Assembly: GCA_949289575.1 (NCBI GenBank)
Contig: CASEOG010000006.1
Location: forward strand, 1-64,000
Source: an uncultured Spirochaetales bacterium
Lineage (GTDB): Bacteria > Spirochaetota > Spirochaetia > JAFGXN01
Direction of reading: 5' to 3'
DNA: 64,000 nucleotides
The notes under the pieces were generated by a model. The model worked only from the letters and a program-made list of their open reading frames with translations, was not told the DNA's origin and searched no databases. Each line of letters begins with the position of its first letter. Position 1 is the first letter of the stretch. This document shows, in pieces, positions 42,372 through 50,734 of this stretch. The position numbers and the translations under genes were made by a program.

Positions 42372-43131
42372 TCCAGCCGGTTCGGCCCCCGAATGGTTCG
42401 AATCGGACAATTTTTGGCTCGATTACGCACCGGTTCTTTTCGACGAGAACCGCTGGTCGGAAGCGGTCGATGTCGCCGAAAGCGTCATCCGCATGGCGGA
42501 TCTGAAACCGGGAAACGCGGTTCTGGATGCCGGCTGCGGTCCCGGCCGGATTGCCGTCGAACTGGCCGCACTGGGCATGAAAGTCACCGGTGTCGATATG
42601 ATTACGGCGTATCTGGAAGCGGCACGCGAAAGCGCGCAGGCGGAAGGCGTTTTCTTCGAACCGGTAAAAGCCGATTTACGCCGATTTCGGCGGCCGAACG
42701 CGTTTGAGGCGGCCGTCAGTCTCTACACCTCTTTCGGCTACTGCCAAACCGAAGAAGAAGATCTTCTGATTCTCAAAAACATCGCCGCTTCTCTCAAACA
42801 CGGCGGCCGCTTCATTCTCGAATGCGTCAGCCGCGAAACGGCACTGCTGCACTTTACGCCCGGAGAAACCTTCGAACGGGGCGGTTTCCGCGTTACCACC
42901 CGCTTCGACCTGATTAACGGCAACCGGGGTCTTCTCTCCCGCTGGGATATCGACAACGGCACGGTCAACCGCACCCACTCTTTCGTGCAGCGGCTCTATG
43001 CCGCCGAAGAGCTTTGTACGATTCTCAAGTCAATCGGCTTCTCGCAAACCGCTCTCTACGGCACATGGAACGGCGCTCCCTACGACAGCAATGCCGATAC
43101 GATGATTCTTCTCGCCCGAAAATCAGTCTGA
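42358..43131 (+). CDS. Class I SAM-dependent methyltransferase
   Basis: A 257-residue methyltransferase with the SAM motif [19 protein letters not shown] (about 59-77) and acidic GVDM at the end of strand 2; ADLRRF and [12 protein letters not shown] are motifs II/III. Substrate unknown; the C-terminal half looks like small-molecule or ubiquinone-type enzymes. It starts inside the end of asnS and is probably coupled to it. Confidence 0.85.
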   Translation: MPSSDPAGSAPEWFESDNFWLDYAPVLFDENRWSEAVDVAESVIRMADLKPGNAVLDAGCGPGRIAVELAALGMKVTGVDMITAYLEAARESAQAEGVFFEPVKADLRRFRRPNAFEAAVSLYTSFGYCQTEEEDLLILKNIAASLKHGGRFILECVSRETALLHFTPGETFERGGFRVTTRFDLINGNRGLLSRWDIDNGTVNRTHSFVQRLYAAEELCTILKSIGFSQTALYGTWNGAPYDSNADTMILLARKSV

Positions 43132-43142
43132 TTTCCCGAAAA

Positions 43143-43751
43143 TCAATTGTGCTGTAAAGAAAAATCTTTCAATTCCGGATAACGCTCGCGGTATTCTCTG
43201 CGAAACTCTTCTTCCGTCAGACCGACCAGCTCATGACTCAGATAATGAATCCAAATCTCCTCTTCGGGCCGGCTGATTTCAAAGCGTCGTGCATAAAAAT
43301 CGGGTTGAATCGGAAGCCGTATCTGCTCCGGGTCGTAATGTTTGATTTTGTAATCGTGAACGGCGATTTTCAGATTTTCGCGCCGGATACCGCCCCCCAG
43401 AAGTTCCCGGGCAATCCGGTTGAGAGTTCTCCCCGAATCAAAAATGTCATCCGTCAGCAGAATTTGGGAATCCGGAGACAGCTGCCGGGGATCCAATGTC
43501 CAGCCTTCGATCTTTACCGCGGTTTCCCGCTGCGCCACGCCGGTGTAACTCTTTGCCGCGACGGCCGCCACAAAAACAGGCTTATCGGGGTTCCCCGCCA
43601 CCCGAAAATATTCGCTGATCACATTCCCCAAAACACTTCCGCCCCGCAGCAGCATATAGAGCACATCGGGATAAAACCCCTCTTTTAAAATCCGATTGGC
43701 CATCAGGAGCGCATTGTTTCTGACCGTATAAAAATCAAGAAATTCCTTCAT
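43143..43751 (-). CDS. Phosphoribosyltransferase-fold protein
   Basis: A 202-residue type I phosphoribosyltransferase-like protein. The PRPP loop is ILLTDDIFDSGRTL and the early loop MLLRGGSVLGNVISEYF. It resembles hypoxanthine/xanthine-type enzymes, but the substrate is not clear; it may also be regulatory. ATG 43751 is preferred to one 45 bases upstream because the promoter falls between them and leaves six bases to 43751. Confidence 0.82.
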   Translation of the reverse strand: MKEFLDFYTVRNNALLMANRILKEGFYPDVLYMLLRGGSVLGNVISEYFRVAGNPDKPVFVAAVAAKSYTGVAQRETAVKIEGWTLDPRQLSPDSQILLTDDIFDSGRTLNRIARELLGGGIRRENLKIAVHDYKIKHYDPEQIRLPIQPDFYARRFEISRPEEEIWIHYLSHELVGLTEEEFRREYRERYPELKDFSLQHN

Positions 43752-43757
43752 TGGAAA

Positions 43758-43786
43758 ATAATAACCGAAAAAGAAACTGTTGTAAA
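43758..43786 (-). promoter_or_regulatory. Phosphoribosyltransferase promoter, leaderless type
   Basis: Minus strand TTTACA (43781-43786), 17-base spacer, TATTAT (43758-43763), six bases to ATG 43751. No ribosome site. Confidence 0.6.
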
Positions 43787-43808
43787 GAAGGGGCATTTAC
43801 TCAAATTC

Positions 43809-43837
43809 TTGCAAAACAATTGATAGAAGTATATAAT
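43809..43837 (+). promoter_or_regulatory. Lipoprotein gene promoter
   Basis: TTGCAA (43809-43814), 17-base spacer, TATAAT (43832-43837); CAGGAGG lies before the ATG at 43864. Confidence 0.7.
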
Positions 43838-43863
43838 GATTAAAACAAACAGGAGGCTTTCCC

Positions 43864-45231
43864 ATGAAAAAATCATTTCTCATTCTCTCTCTTCTGGCGC
43901 TGACATTTATCGCCTGTCCCCCGCCCGAACCGAAGCCGGAACCCGAAAAACCGACACTCTCCAAAATCGACATCACCGACGCCGCCGCCCTCTTCGTCGA
44001 ACCCTCCGGCACCGATGCAGGTAAAATCTTTAAAATCAAAAAAGACCTCACCACAATCGAAGAAGTCAAATACACTAACTCCGACGGCAGCAGTGCCGAT
44101 ATGGGCAACCTCAAAGCCTCCTACGTTATCAACGCCCATAACGACTACGCCATCATCGGTTTCGCCGCCGACCCGAACAAAGCCAAAACATACGACTTTG
44201 AACTCATCGCCGACAAAGCCTACCTCGTGCGCAAAAGCGACGGGAAAGTGTTTTCGGAATTGATAAATCTACCGTCAACAAAATACATCTTATCATCACA
44301 AAATTATATTTACTATCATAGCGGTGCTATACAAAATGATACTGGAGTTTATTATTACGGAAATAACATTGTTAAAGTCGATGTCATTCCAAAAACAGAA
44401 AAAATTATATCACCATCCTATGAAGACAAATTCGGCCTCTTTTTTATAGATAAAAACAACAACATTGTGTACATGAACAAAAATGAATCCCTTTCTCTTA
44501 TTTCACCTGACGATAAATCTTTATCGATAGTTGCTGAATTTTCATTTCCGGCACCATTCGGATGGATGGAAGATAAAGACGGATACCTGACTGCATTTAA
44601 TTCATCAAGTGGAGAACAGGAATATTTTTCAGAAAAACCTTTTCCCGACTATGGTGAATCAGATGAAACAACTTTAACTCCGGACTCCTACCCCTTTGAG
44701 ATACACCGGAAAACCATAACCCCTTATAAAATATATTCCGGAAACGAGTTCTTTATTTGTTTCTATAAAAATCTGCCAAGATACGGAAACGGAATTGCCG
44801 GAGAAATAACTGATTACGAGAATGTTTTTACAATACATAAAAAAGACTCCGCATCAATGATTAAGCGCGGATGTGTAGTTTCCTCTTATGCACAGGATAA
44901 GGACATTGTAGTCTATATTGATGATAATGGAATTTCCATGTACGGAACTCAAAAAGAATCGATGGCTTATCTTTTCTCGACAATAAATCTTAATGATTAC
45001 ACAGAAGAGGTGTACCCGACAACTGATAATAAAAATAAAGTTCAATCTTTTATTGTACGTAAAGATGAAAGAATCTCTGTAAAGAATAAAGGCGAAAAAA
45101 TTGTTATTGTGAAGGATAACTTGTCATTGGAAAAAGATTTAAAACAACTGAATGTATCCCCATCAGATACAATAGAACTTATTGACATGGAACACTTGCA
45201 ACTGACGGGGATTCCGATTATTCATCAATAA
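43864..45231 (+). CDS. Lipoprotein with compositional break inside the gene
   Basis: A 455-residue lipoprotein: signal LSLLALTFIAC with Cys18, then a proline-rich PPPEPKPEPEKP spacer. Residues ~30-130 are in GC-rich DNA with the window's normal codon use; from about residue 130 (nucleotide ~44255) the DNA becomes strongly AT-rich to the stop. By hand count 43921-43980 has 35 of 60 G+C and 44281-44340 has 15 of 60. The C-terminal part is rich in N, Y, S, D and looks like repeated beta-strands (propeller-like), but I cannot name a family. The reading frame is intact. Confidence 0.8.
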   Translation: MKKSFLILSLLALTFIACPPPEPKPEPEKPTLSKIDITDAAALFVEPSGTDAGKIFKIKKDLTTIEEVKYTNSDGSSADMGNLKASYVINAHNDYAIIGFAADPNKAKTYDFELIADKAYLVRKSDGKVFSELINLPSTKYILSSQNYIYYHSGAIQNDTGVYYYGNNIVKVDVIPKTEKIISPSYEDKFGLFFIDKNNNIVYMNKNESLSLISPDDKSLSIVAEFSFPAPFGWMEDKDGYLTAFNSSSGEQEYFSEKPFPDYGESDETTLTPDSYPFEIHRKTITPYKIYSGNEFFICFYKNLPRYGNGIAGEITDYENVFTIHKKDSASMIKRGCVVSSYAQDKDIVVYIDDNGISMYGTQKESMAYLFSTINLNDYTEEVYPTTDNKNKVQSFIVRKDERISVKNKGEKIVIVKDNLSLEKDLKQLNVSPSDTIELIDMEHLQLTGIPIIHQ

Positions 45232-45348
45232 TTTTTCATAATAAAAATCACCGCATAACCTTTGATGCTTTTACTCAAATCAACCGCCGCATTGCCTCCG
45301 ATGGAGCCGTCGCAGCGTTTGTTGACATTTTGTTGACAGAAAAAAAGA

Positions 45349-45398
45349 GGGGTTTTCTAACCCGTTATGCTATAAGCATTTACGAATCGGAAAACCCC
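45349..45398 (-). terminator. Terminator after htrA with nested hairpin
   Basis: Outer arms GGGGTTTTC (45349-45357) and GAAAACCCC (45390-45398) form a 9-bp stem; inside lies ATGCT / AGCAT (45367-45379). On the minus strand the stem is followed by a T-run (45340-45348). It is unusual in its 32-base loop with an inner hairpin. Confidence 0.65.
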
Positions 45399-45416
45399 AA
45401 AAACAAAAAGGAGGAG

Positions 45417-46895
45417 TTATTTTTTAACGCCTATAAAGAATGTCGAACCTTTGCGTTTGTATTCGACACTGATTTTATCGGTTGACTGACCGACGGCGTT
45501 ATAGAAATCGGTCACCGATTTAACTTCTTTATCATTAACGGAAACGATAATATCTCCGGGGCGCAGTCCGCCGACAGCCAGTTTGGAGTCGGTTTCAATC
45601 TGAATCACGGCGATACCCGTCTCCTCTTTATCCAGACGGAAGTAACTGCGAACGGAATCATCGATAGGAGCGACAATAATGCCCGGCCAAAGAAGATTGT
45701 TTTTGGCATTGATAGAATCTTCGCTTTCCCGTTTGGCAATCTCGACTTTCAAAGTCAGAGAAGATCCGCTGCGAATCAGATCGAATTCCGGTTTATCCCC
45801 CGCTCTGAAATCGGAAATCAGGCGAACCAGCATATCCGAATCCTTAACAGTTTCTCCGTCAACGGAAACAATATAATCACCGGGGCGTATGCCGCCTTTA
45901 TCGGCCGGTGATCCGATGAAAACATTGGCAACAAAAGCCCCCTGCTTTCCGTCAAGCCCCATTTCTTTCAAAAGATCATCATGCAGATCGGTAATGCTGA
46001 TACCGAGCCATCCGTAAGAAACGGCACCGTTGTTTATCAGGGAGTCGGCCTTTCTGATAACCGAATTAACGGGGATTGCAAAAGCAAGTCCGGCGTTTTC
46101 ACCTGTTTGAGTCGCAATCCAGGTGTTAATACCGATCAGACGGCCGTACAAATCAACCAGGGCACCGCCCGAGTTTCCGCGATTAATCGCCGCATCGGTT
46201 TGAAGGAATTCGCTGACATTTCCGACGGGACCTTTGCGCCCCTTGGCACTGATAATTCCCTGCGTCACGCTGGCCGTAAAACCGTACGGACTGCCGATTG
46301 CCAAAACAATATCGCCGACCTCGACTTTATCCGAATCTCCGATTTGAATCACGGAAAGCGAATCTTTGGTTTCCAATTCCAGCACCGCAATATCGGATCG
46401 CTCGTCGCCCCCCACCTGTCGTACATTGTAGGTTTTGTCGTTATACAGGCGAACTGAAACTTCGTCGGCTCCTTTCACAACATGATAATTGGTCAGAATA
46501 TAATATTTTCCGCCCTGATGCCGGATAATGACACCGGATCCCAAGCCGCGGGAACGGAATTCCTGTTTTTCTTCGGGACGATTCTGTTCCTGCGACTGTC
46601 CGCCGAAACGGTTTCGAAAAAATTCTTCAAAAGGGTCGATGAATCGCATGACCTGACGTTCTTCGATACTGACTGTTTCTATCTGAACGACGGAAGGCAA
46701 TACGGCATTCGAAACATTCCGGTAAGAAAGCTGCAGTGCTTCCAAATCGCCTTCGGGTGCCGCCGCTTTGACCACGGAATCGGGCGATGCGGCATGCCGC
46801 AAACCGCAGTAAAAACCGATGCCCGTACCCGCTACAAGAAGAAACAGAATAACATTCGCGATTAAAAGTCTTTTATATAAAACAGTTTTTTGCAT
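45417..46895 (-). CDS. HtrA/DegP-family serine protease
   Basis: A 492-residue periplasmic protease/chaperone. One N-terminal membrane segment (~10-29); trypsin-like domain with His in LTNYHVV, Asp in RSDIAVLELE and Ser in NRGNSGGALVD; two PDZ domains (GWLGISITDLHDDLLKEMG on, and LWPGIIVAPIDDSVR on). Clears misfolded exported proteins. ATG 46895 is chosen over a GTG six bases upstream because GAGGTG spaces properly only to it. A repeat pair and promoter lie upstream; a terminator with a nested hairpin follows. Confidence 0.93.
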   Translation of the reverse strand: MQKTVLYKRLLIANVILFLLVAGTGIGFYCGLRHAASPDSVVKAAAPEGDLEALQLSYRNVSNAVLPSVVQIETVSIEERQVMRFIDPFEEFFRNRFGGQSQEQNRPEEKQEFRSRGLGSGVIIRHQGGKYYILTNYHVVKGADEVSVRLYNDKTYNVRQVGGDERSDIAVLELETKDSLSVIQIGDSDKVEVGDIVLAIGSPYGFTASVTQGIISAKGRKGPVGNVSEFLQTDAAINRGNSGGALVDLYGRLIGINTWIATQTGENAGLAFAIPVNSVIRKADSLINNGAVSYGWLGISITDLHDDLLKEMGLDGKQGAFVANVFIGSPADKGGIRPGDYIVSVDGETVKDSDMLVRLISDFRAGDKPEFDLIRSGSSLTLKVEIAKRESEDSINAKNNLLWPGIIVAPIDDSVRSYFRLDKEETGIAVIQIETDSKLAVGGLRPGDIIVSVNDKEVKSVTDFYNAVGQSTDKISVEYKRKGSTFFIGVKK

Positions 46896-46910
46896 ATTCA
46901 CCTCGTTGTG

Positions 46911-46952
46911 TTACATAAACAAAACGTTCGGATATGCAAATAGTTACATAAA
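46911..46952 (-). promoter_or_regulatory. htrA promoter with two TTACATAAA direct repeats
   Basis: Minus strand TTGCAT (46934-46939), 16-base spacer, TATGTA (46912-46917). The 9-bp repeat TTACATAAA occurs at 46911-46919 (over the -10) and 46944-46952 (above the -35), 33 bases apart, about three helical turns. Possible binding sites of an envelope-stress regulator. Confidence 0.5.
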
Positions 46953-46954
46953 AT

Positions 46955-48658
46955 TTATTTATCGAGAACAGCCGTAATGGCCGATTCGATTTTTTGCACT
47001 TTCCGGCGAAGCAGCTCCTCTGTCTCTTTCACGGTACCTGTCTGTTTGACGCCTGTCGTACAGTAAAACTTGATTTTGGGTTCCGTTCCCGACGGGCGAA
47101 CGGAAACGACAGATCCGTCCTCAAGATAGTATTGAAGAACATTGGACAGCGGCAATCCGTTGACTCCTGTTTTGTAATCGAGTGCCCTGACAACGGGAAT
47201 ATCGGCCAACTCTTTCGGCGGATTTTTTCTTAAATCTTCCATCAGCTCGGCCATAAAACGGGCTCCCGATTCTCCCTGAAAATATTTGGAAACGGCAAAT
47301 TCTTCAAAAAAGCCGAACCGGGCGAAAATATCCGTCAGGTAATCGATAATCGTCATTCCGCGAGATCGGCAGTACAAAGCAATTTCGCAAATCAGCATGG
47401 CGGCGCTGACGGCATCTTTATCCCGAACTTCCGTTTCGACCAGAAAACCGTAGCTTTCTTCGAATCCCATGACAAATTCGACCCCTCGTTTCTCGAAATC
47501 TTCCATCTGACGGGCGATCCATTTAAATCCGGTCAAAACACTCGGGCATTCGACTCCGAAAGATTCGGCAATTCGGTCGATCAGGTTTGTCGAAACAATC
47601 GTCTTGACCACACCGGCCGGTTTTGTATCGAGTCCTTTCTCTTTGCGATAGGAAAGAAGATAATAAGCCAAAATACATCCGAACTGATTTCCTGTCACCA
47701 GCTGGTAGCGGCCGTCGGGAAGAGGAACGGCAATGCCGATGCGGTCGGAATCGGGATCGGTTCCCAAAACCAAATCGGCTTTCTCTTTTTGCGCCAGGGA
47801 AACGGCTCTGTCCATGGCTTCGGCAATTTCCGGATTCGGAAACGGTGTTGTCGGAAAATCGCCGTCCGGTTCGGCCTGTTCGGGAACCAGTATCACATTC
47901 AGTCCCAGATCGTTAAGAACGCGAACCACGGGCACTTTCCCTGCCCCGTTTAAAGGGGTATAGACAATCTTAATATCTTTTGAGGAAGCAAAAAGCTCGG
48001 AACGGCAGGAATATGATTTCACCATTTCGTTATAAGCGTCGTCCACTTCGCGATCGATATAAACCAGCAATCCTTTCGCGACAGCTTCCTGTTCGGATAA
48101 TGTGGGAATCTCTCCCGTCACCGAATTCACTTCATCAATGATTCCGGTATCGACAGGAGGTGTTATCTGACTGCCGTTTTTCCAAAAGACCTTATATCCG
48201 TTGTATTCGGCCGGATTGTGACTGGCCGTAATCATGATTCCGGCTGTGGTTTTCAGGTAACGGATGGCAAAAGATAAAACAGGTGTGGGACGAAGCGATG
48301 TAAATAGAAAAGTTTTAATCCCGTTGGCAGCAAAAACAAGAGCCGCCGATTTCGCAAATTCGGGAGAAAAATGGCGCGAATCGTACGCAATGACCGCCGT
48401 TTGAGGTTCACCCGACTTTTTCAGATAACAGGCCAGCCCCTGAGTCGCTCTTCGCACGACAAAAGTATTCATGCGGTTAAGTCCGCCGCCGATGACACCC
48501 CGCAACCCTGCAGTCCCGAATTCCAGTTCGCGGTAAAACCGGTCATTCAGTTCATCTTCGTCATTTGCATCGATGACTTTTTGTAAATCATCGCGAAAAA
48601 AGGCGTCCTCTTCGTTCGACAGATAATATTCGGCTTTTTTCATCAATTCCGGGTTCAT
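46955..48658 (-). CDS. Phosphoglucomutase/phosphomannomutase
   Basis: Interconverts hexose 1- and 6-phosphates. The 567-residue alpha-D-phosphohexomutase has phospho-Ser146 in MITASHNPAEYNG, the metal loop LGTDPDSDRIGIA, a sugar-binding GFEESYGF and the C-terminal RPSGTEPKIKFY phosphate site. The ~570-residue length fits the PgcA-like bacterial group. AAGGAGA precedes the ATG. It is the last gene of the ppdK transcript. Confidence 0.92.
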   Translation of the reverse strand: MNPELMKKAEYYLSNEEDAFFRDDLQKVIDANDEDELNDRFYRELEFGTAGLRGVIGGGLNRMNTFVVRRATQGLACYLKKSGEPQTAVIAYDSRHFSPEFAKSAALVFAANGIKTFLFTSLRPTPVLSFAIRYLKTTAGIMITASHNPAEYNGYKVFWKNGSQITPPVDTGIIDEVNSVTGEIPTLSEQEAVAKGLLVYIDREVDDAYNEMVKSYSCRSELFASSKDIKIVYTPLNGAGKVPVVRVLNDLGLNVILVPEQAEPDGDFPTTPFPNPEIAEAMDRAVSLAQKEKADLVLGTDPDSDRIGIAVPLPDGRYQLVTGNQFGCILAYYLLSYRKEKGLDTKPAGVVKTIVSTNLIDRIAESFGVECPSVLTGFKWIARQMEDFEKRGVEFVMGFEESYGFLVETEVRDKDAVSAAMLICEIALYCRSRGMTIIDYLTDIFARFGFFEEFAVSKYFQGESGARFMAELMEDLRKNPPKELADIPVVRALDYKTGVNGLPLSNVLQYYLEDGSVVSVRPSGTEPKIKFYCTTGVKQTGTVKETEELLRRKVQKIESAITAVLDK

Positions 48659-48685
48659 AACAGTCTCCTTACTATTGATTTTCCG

Positions 48686-50038
48686 TCAGTTCCTTTCGGC
48701 AAGCGGAACATAGGCCCGTGATTTTGTAACACTTCTGTATGCGGGACGAATAATCCGCTGACTGTCGAGAATTTCTTCGATGCGGTGGGCACACCATCCC
48801 GAAACACGGGAAACGGCAAACAGAGGCGTATAAAGTTCTTCCGGGATATTCAGCATTTCGTAAACAAAACCGGAATAGAGATCGACATTGGCCGACATCA
48901 CGTTTTCATACCCCTTCACTTCTTTAAAAACGCCCGGTGTCAGTTTTTCGATTCTTTCATATAAAATAAAGTCGTCCATGCGTCCCGATTTCTCGGCCAG
49001 TTCACGGGCTTTCTCTTTTAAAATGATGGCGCGGGGATCCGAAAGTGTATAAATGGCGTGACCGATACCGTACACGAGACCGGTTCCGTCACCCGCCTCT
49101 TTTTTGATAATCTTCACCAGATAATCGCGAAGAGCCGTTTCGTTTGTCCAATCCGAAACATTTTCCCGAATTTCGTTTACCATCTGTTTGACCTGAATAT
49201 TGGCTCCGCCGTGTTTACGCCCTTTCAGCGATCCGATGGCAGCCGATATGGCCGCGTAGGTGTCGGTTTCGGCCGAGGAAACGACACGGGCCGTAAAAGC
49301 GGAATTGTTTCCTCCGCCGTGCTCGGCATGCAAAACGAGACACAAATCCAAAAGTTCGGCTTCCAGCGGTGTGAATTTCCGGTCGGCCCGAATCAGATGG
49401 AGAAAATTTTCTCCCGTCGAGTAGCTCGGTTCGTAATTATGAATAAAAAGACTTTTGTTATCGTAATAATGCCGTTTGGCCTGATAGCCGTAGGCAGCCA
49501 GAATGGGAATACGGGCAACCAGCTGGATACACTGTTTCAGAATATTACCGATCGAATAGTCTTCGGCATTCGGATCGATAGAATAGAGAGAAAGCACCGT
49601 TCTCCCCAGTTTGTTCATGACGTTGGAACTGGGCTGCCGCAAAATCATATCTTCGATAAAACTTCCCGGCAGATCTCTGTATTTCGACAAAATCTGTCTG
49701 AATTCTTCGAGAAGAGAGGCATTCGGCAATTCACCGAAAATCAGCAGATAGGCTGTCTCCTCGTAACCGAAACGCTTTTCCTTTTGAAAGCCGGCAACCA
49801 GATCTTTGATGTCGATTCCGCGATAGCGGAGACGCCCTTCCGCCGGGGTTTTAACTCCCTCATCAATGATATAGCCGTGTACATCTCCGATAGCGGTCAC
49901 TCCGACGACAACACCCGTGCCGTCACTGTTACGCAATCCGCGTTTTATATTCCATTTATCGAAAATTTCGGGAGAGATGGATACGCTGTTCTTGATGCGG
50001 TTGACATAGGTTTGCAAAACTTCTTCGTTATCTAACAT
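48686..50038 (-). CDS. gltA: Citrate synthase
   Basis: Makes citrate from oxaloacetate and acetyl-CoA; a methylcitrate role is possible. The 450-residue protein has LRYRGIDIKDLVAGF, HAEHGGGNNSAFTARVVSSAETD, LKGRKHGGAN and GIGHAIYTLSDPRA with the catalytic His and Asp positions. In an anaerobe it would supply 2-oxoglutarate for glutamate. It overlaps the end of trmB by seven bases, with AAGGAG as ribosome site. Confidence 0.92.
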   Translation of the reverse strand: MLDNEEVLQTYVNRIKNSVSISPEIFDKWNIKRGLRNSDGTGVVVGVTAIGDVHGYIIDEGVKTPAEGRLRYRGIDIKDLVAGFQKEKRFGYEETAYLLIFGELPNASLLEEFRQILSKYRDLPGSFIEDMILRQPSSNVMNKLGRTVLSLYSIDPNAEDYSIGNILKQCIQLVARIPILAAYGYQAKRHYYDNKSLFIHNYEPSYSTGENFLHLIRADRKFTPLEAELLDLCLVLHAEHGGGNNSAFTARVVSSAETDTYAAISAAIGSLKGRKHGGANIQVKQMVNEIRENVSDWTNETALRDYLVKIIKKEAGDGTGLVYGIGHAIYTLSDPRAIILKEKARELAEKSGRMDDFILYERIEKLTPGVFKEVKGYENVMSANVDLYSGFVYEMLNIPEELYTPLFAVSRVSGWCAHRIEEILDSQRIIRPAYRSVTKSRAYVPLAERN

Positions 50039-50733
50039 ATAGACTCCTTTTTTACGTAGAGGAAATCAAAAATCCGGTGTCCCTTCTCGATTCCCTTATT
50101 TTCGAATTTGGTCTCCGGACGCCAGGGCGTCCTGGCAAAATCCGGCTGACTGCGGTTTTCCAGCTCCGGAAAAGAAGAGAGAACTTCCCGTATCCGGTCG
50201 GCGTAATCTTCCCAGTCCGTTGCCACAAGAAGATAACCGCCCGGTTTTAACAGTGAGGTCAGGACCTCCGTAAACGGAGGAGAGATCAGACGCCGTTTGT
50301 GATGCTTTTTTTTCTGCCACGGATCCGGAAAAAAGATATGAAATCCGTCGCAAACGGCCGTTTCCGCCTTATCCGACTTCAGGATTTCCTGAGCATCTCC
50401 TTCGACAATTTTCAGATTCGGAATCTGCCGCACGGCAATTTCGGAAACCACTTTTCCGATTCCGGGACGGTGAACATCAAACGCAAGATAATTTTTATCT
50501 TTGTTCGCTTCGGCAAATGCCAAAGTCGCATCACCCATTCCGAATCCGATTTCGATAATCAGCGGCCGCCCGTTTCCGAAAAGCGAACGGCTGCCGATTG
50601 CGGGAAGAGTTTCTTCATTGTATAAAACATTCGGGGGCGGCGCCGTCAGAGCATCCCGACAGGTTCCTCTGATACGGCCGCTTCTGCGCACAAAGCTGCG
50701 AATTTTCCGCCGTTCCGATTCGTTTTCCGTCAT
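50032..50733 (-). CDS. trmB: tRNA (guanine-N7)-methyltransferase
   Basis: Adds the N7-methyl group to G46 of tRNAs. The 233-residue protein has the SAM motif IIEIGFGMGDATLAFAE, then YLAFDVHRPGIGKV and the TrmB signature FFPDPWQKKKHHKRRL. Length is typical. It begins one base after the ppdK stop and overlaps citrate synthase. Confidence 0.93.
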   Translation of the reverse strand: MTENESERRKIRSFVRRSGRIRGTCRDALTAPPPNVLYNEETLPAIGSRSLFGNGRPLIIEIGFGMGDATLAFAEANKDKNYLAFDVHRPGIGKVVSEIAVRQIPNLKIVEGDAQEILKSDKAETAVCDGFHIFFPDPWQKKKHHKRRLISPPFTEVLTSLLKPGGYLLVATDWEDYADRIREVLSSFPELENRSQPDFARTPWRPETKFENKGIEKGHRIFDFLYVKKESIC

Positions 50734-50734
50734 T

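Noticed and set aside
45236-45482. An open frame of about 80 codons on the plus strand across the end of the htrA gene (…TFDAFTQINRRIASDG…)
   Set aside because: It has no start codon with a ribosome site and its second half is the antisense of htrA. Protein-like look is due to codon bias.
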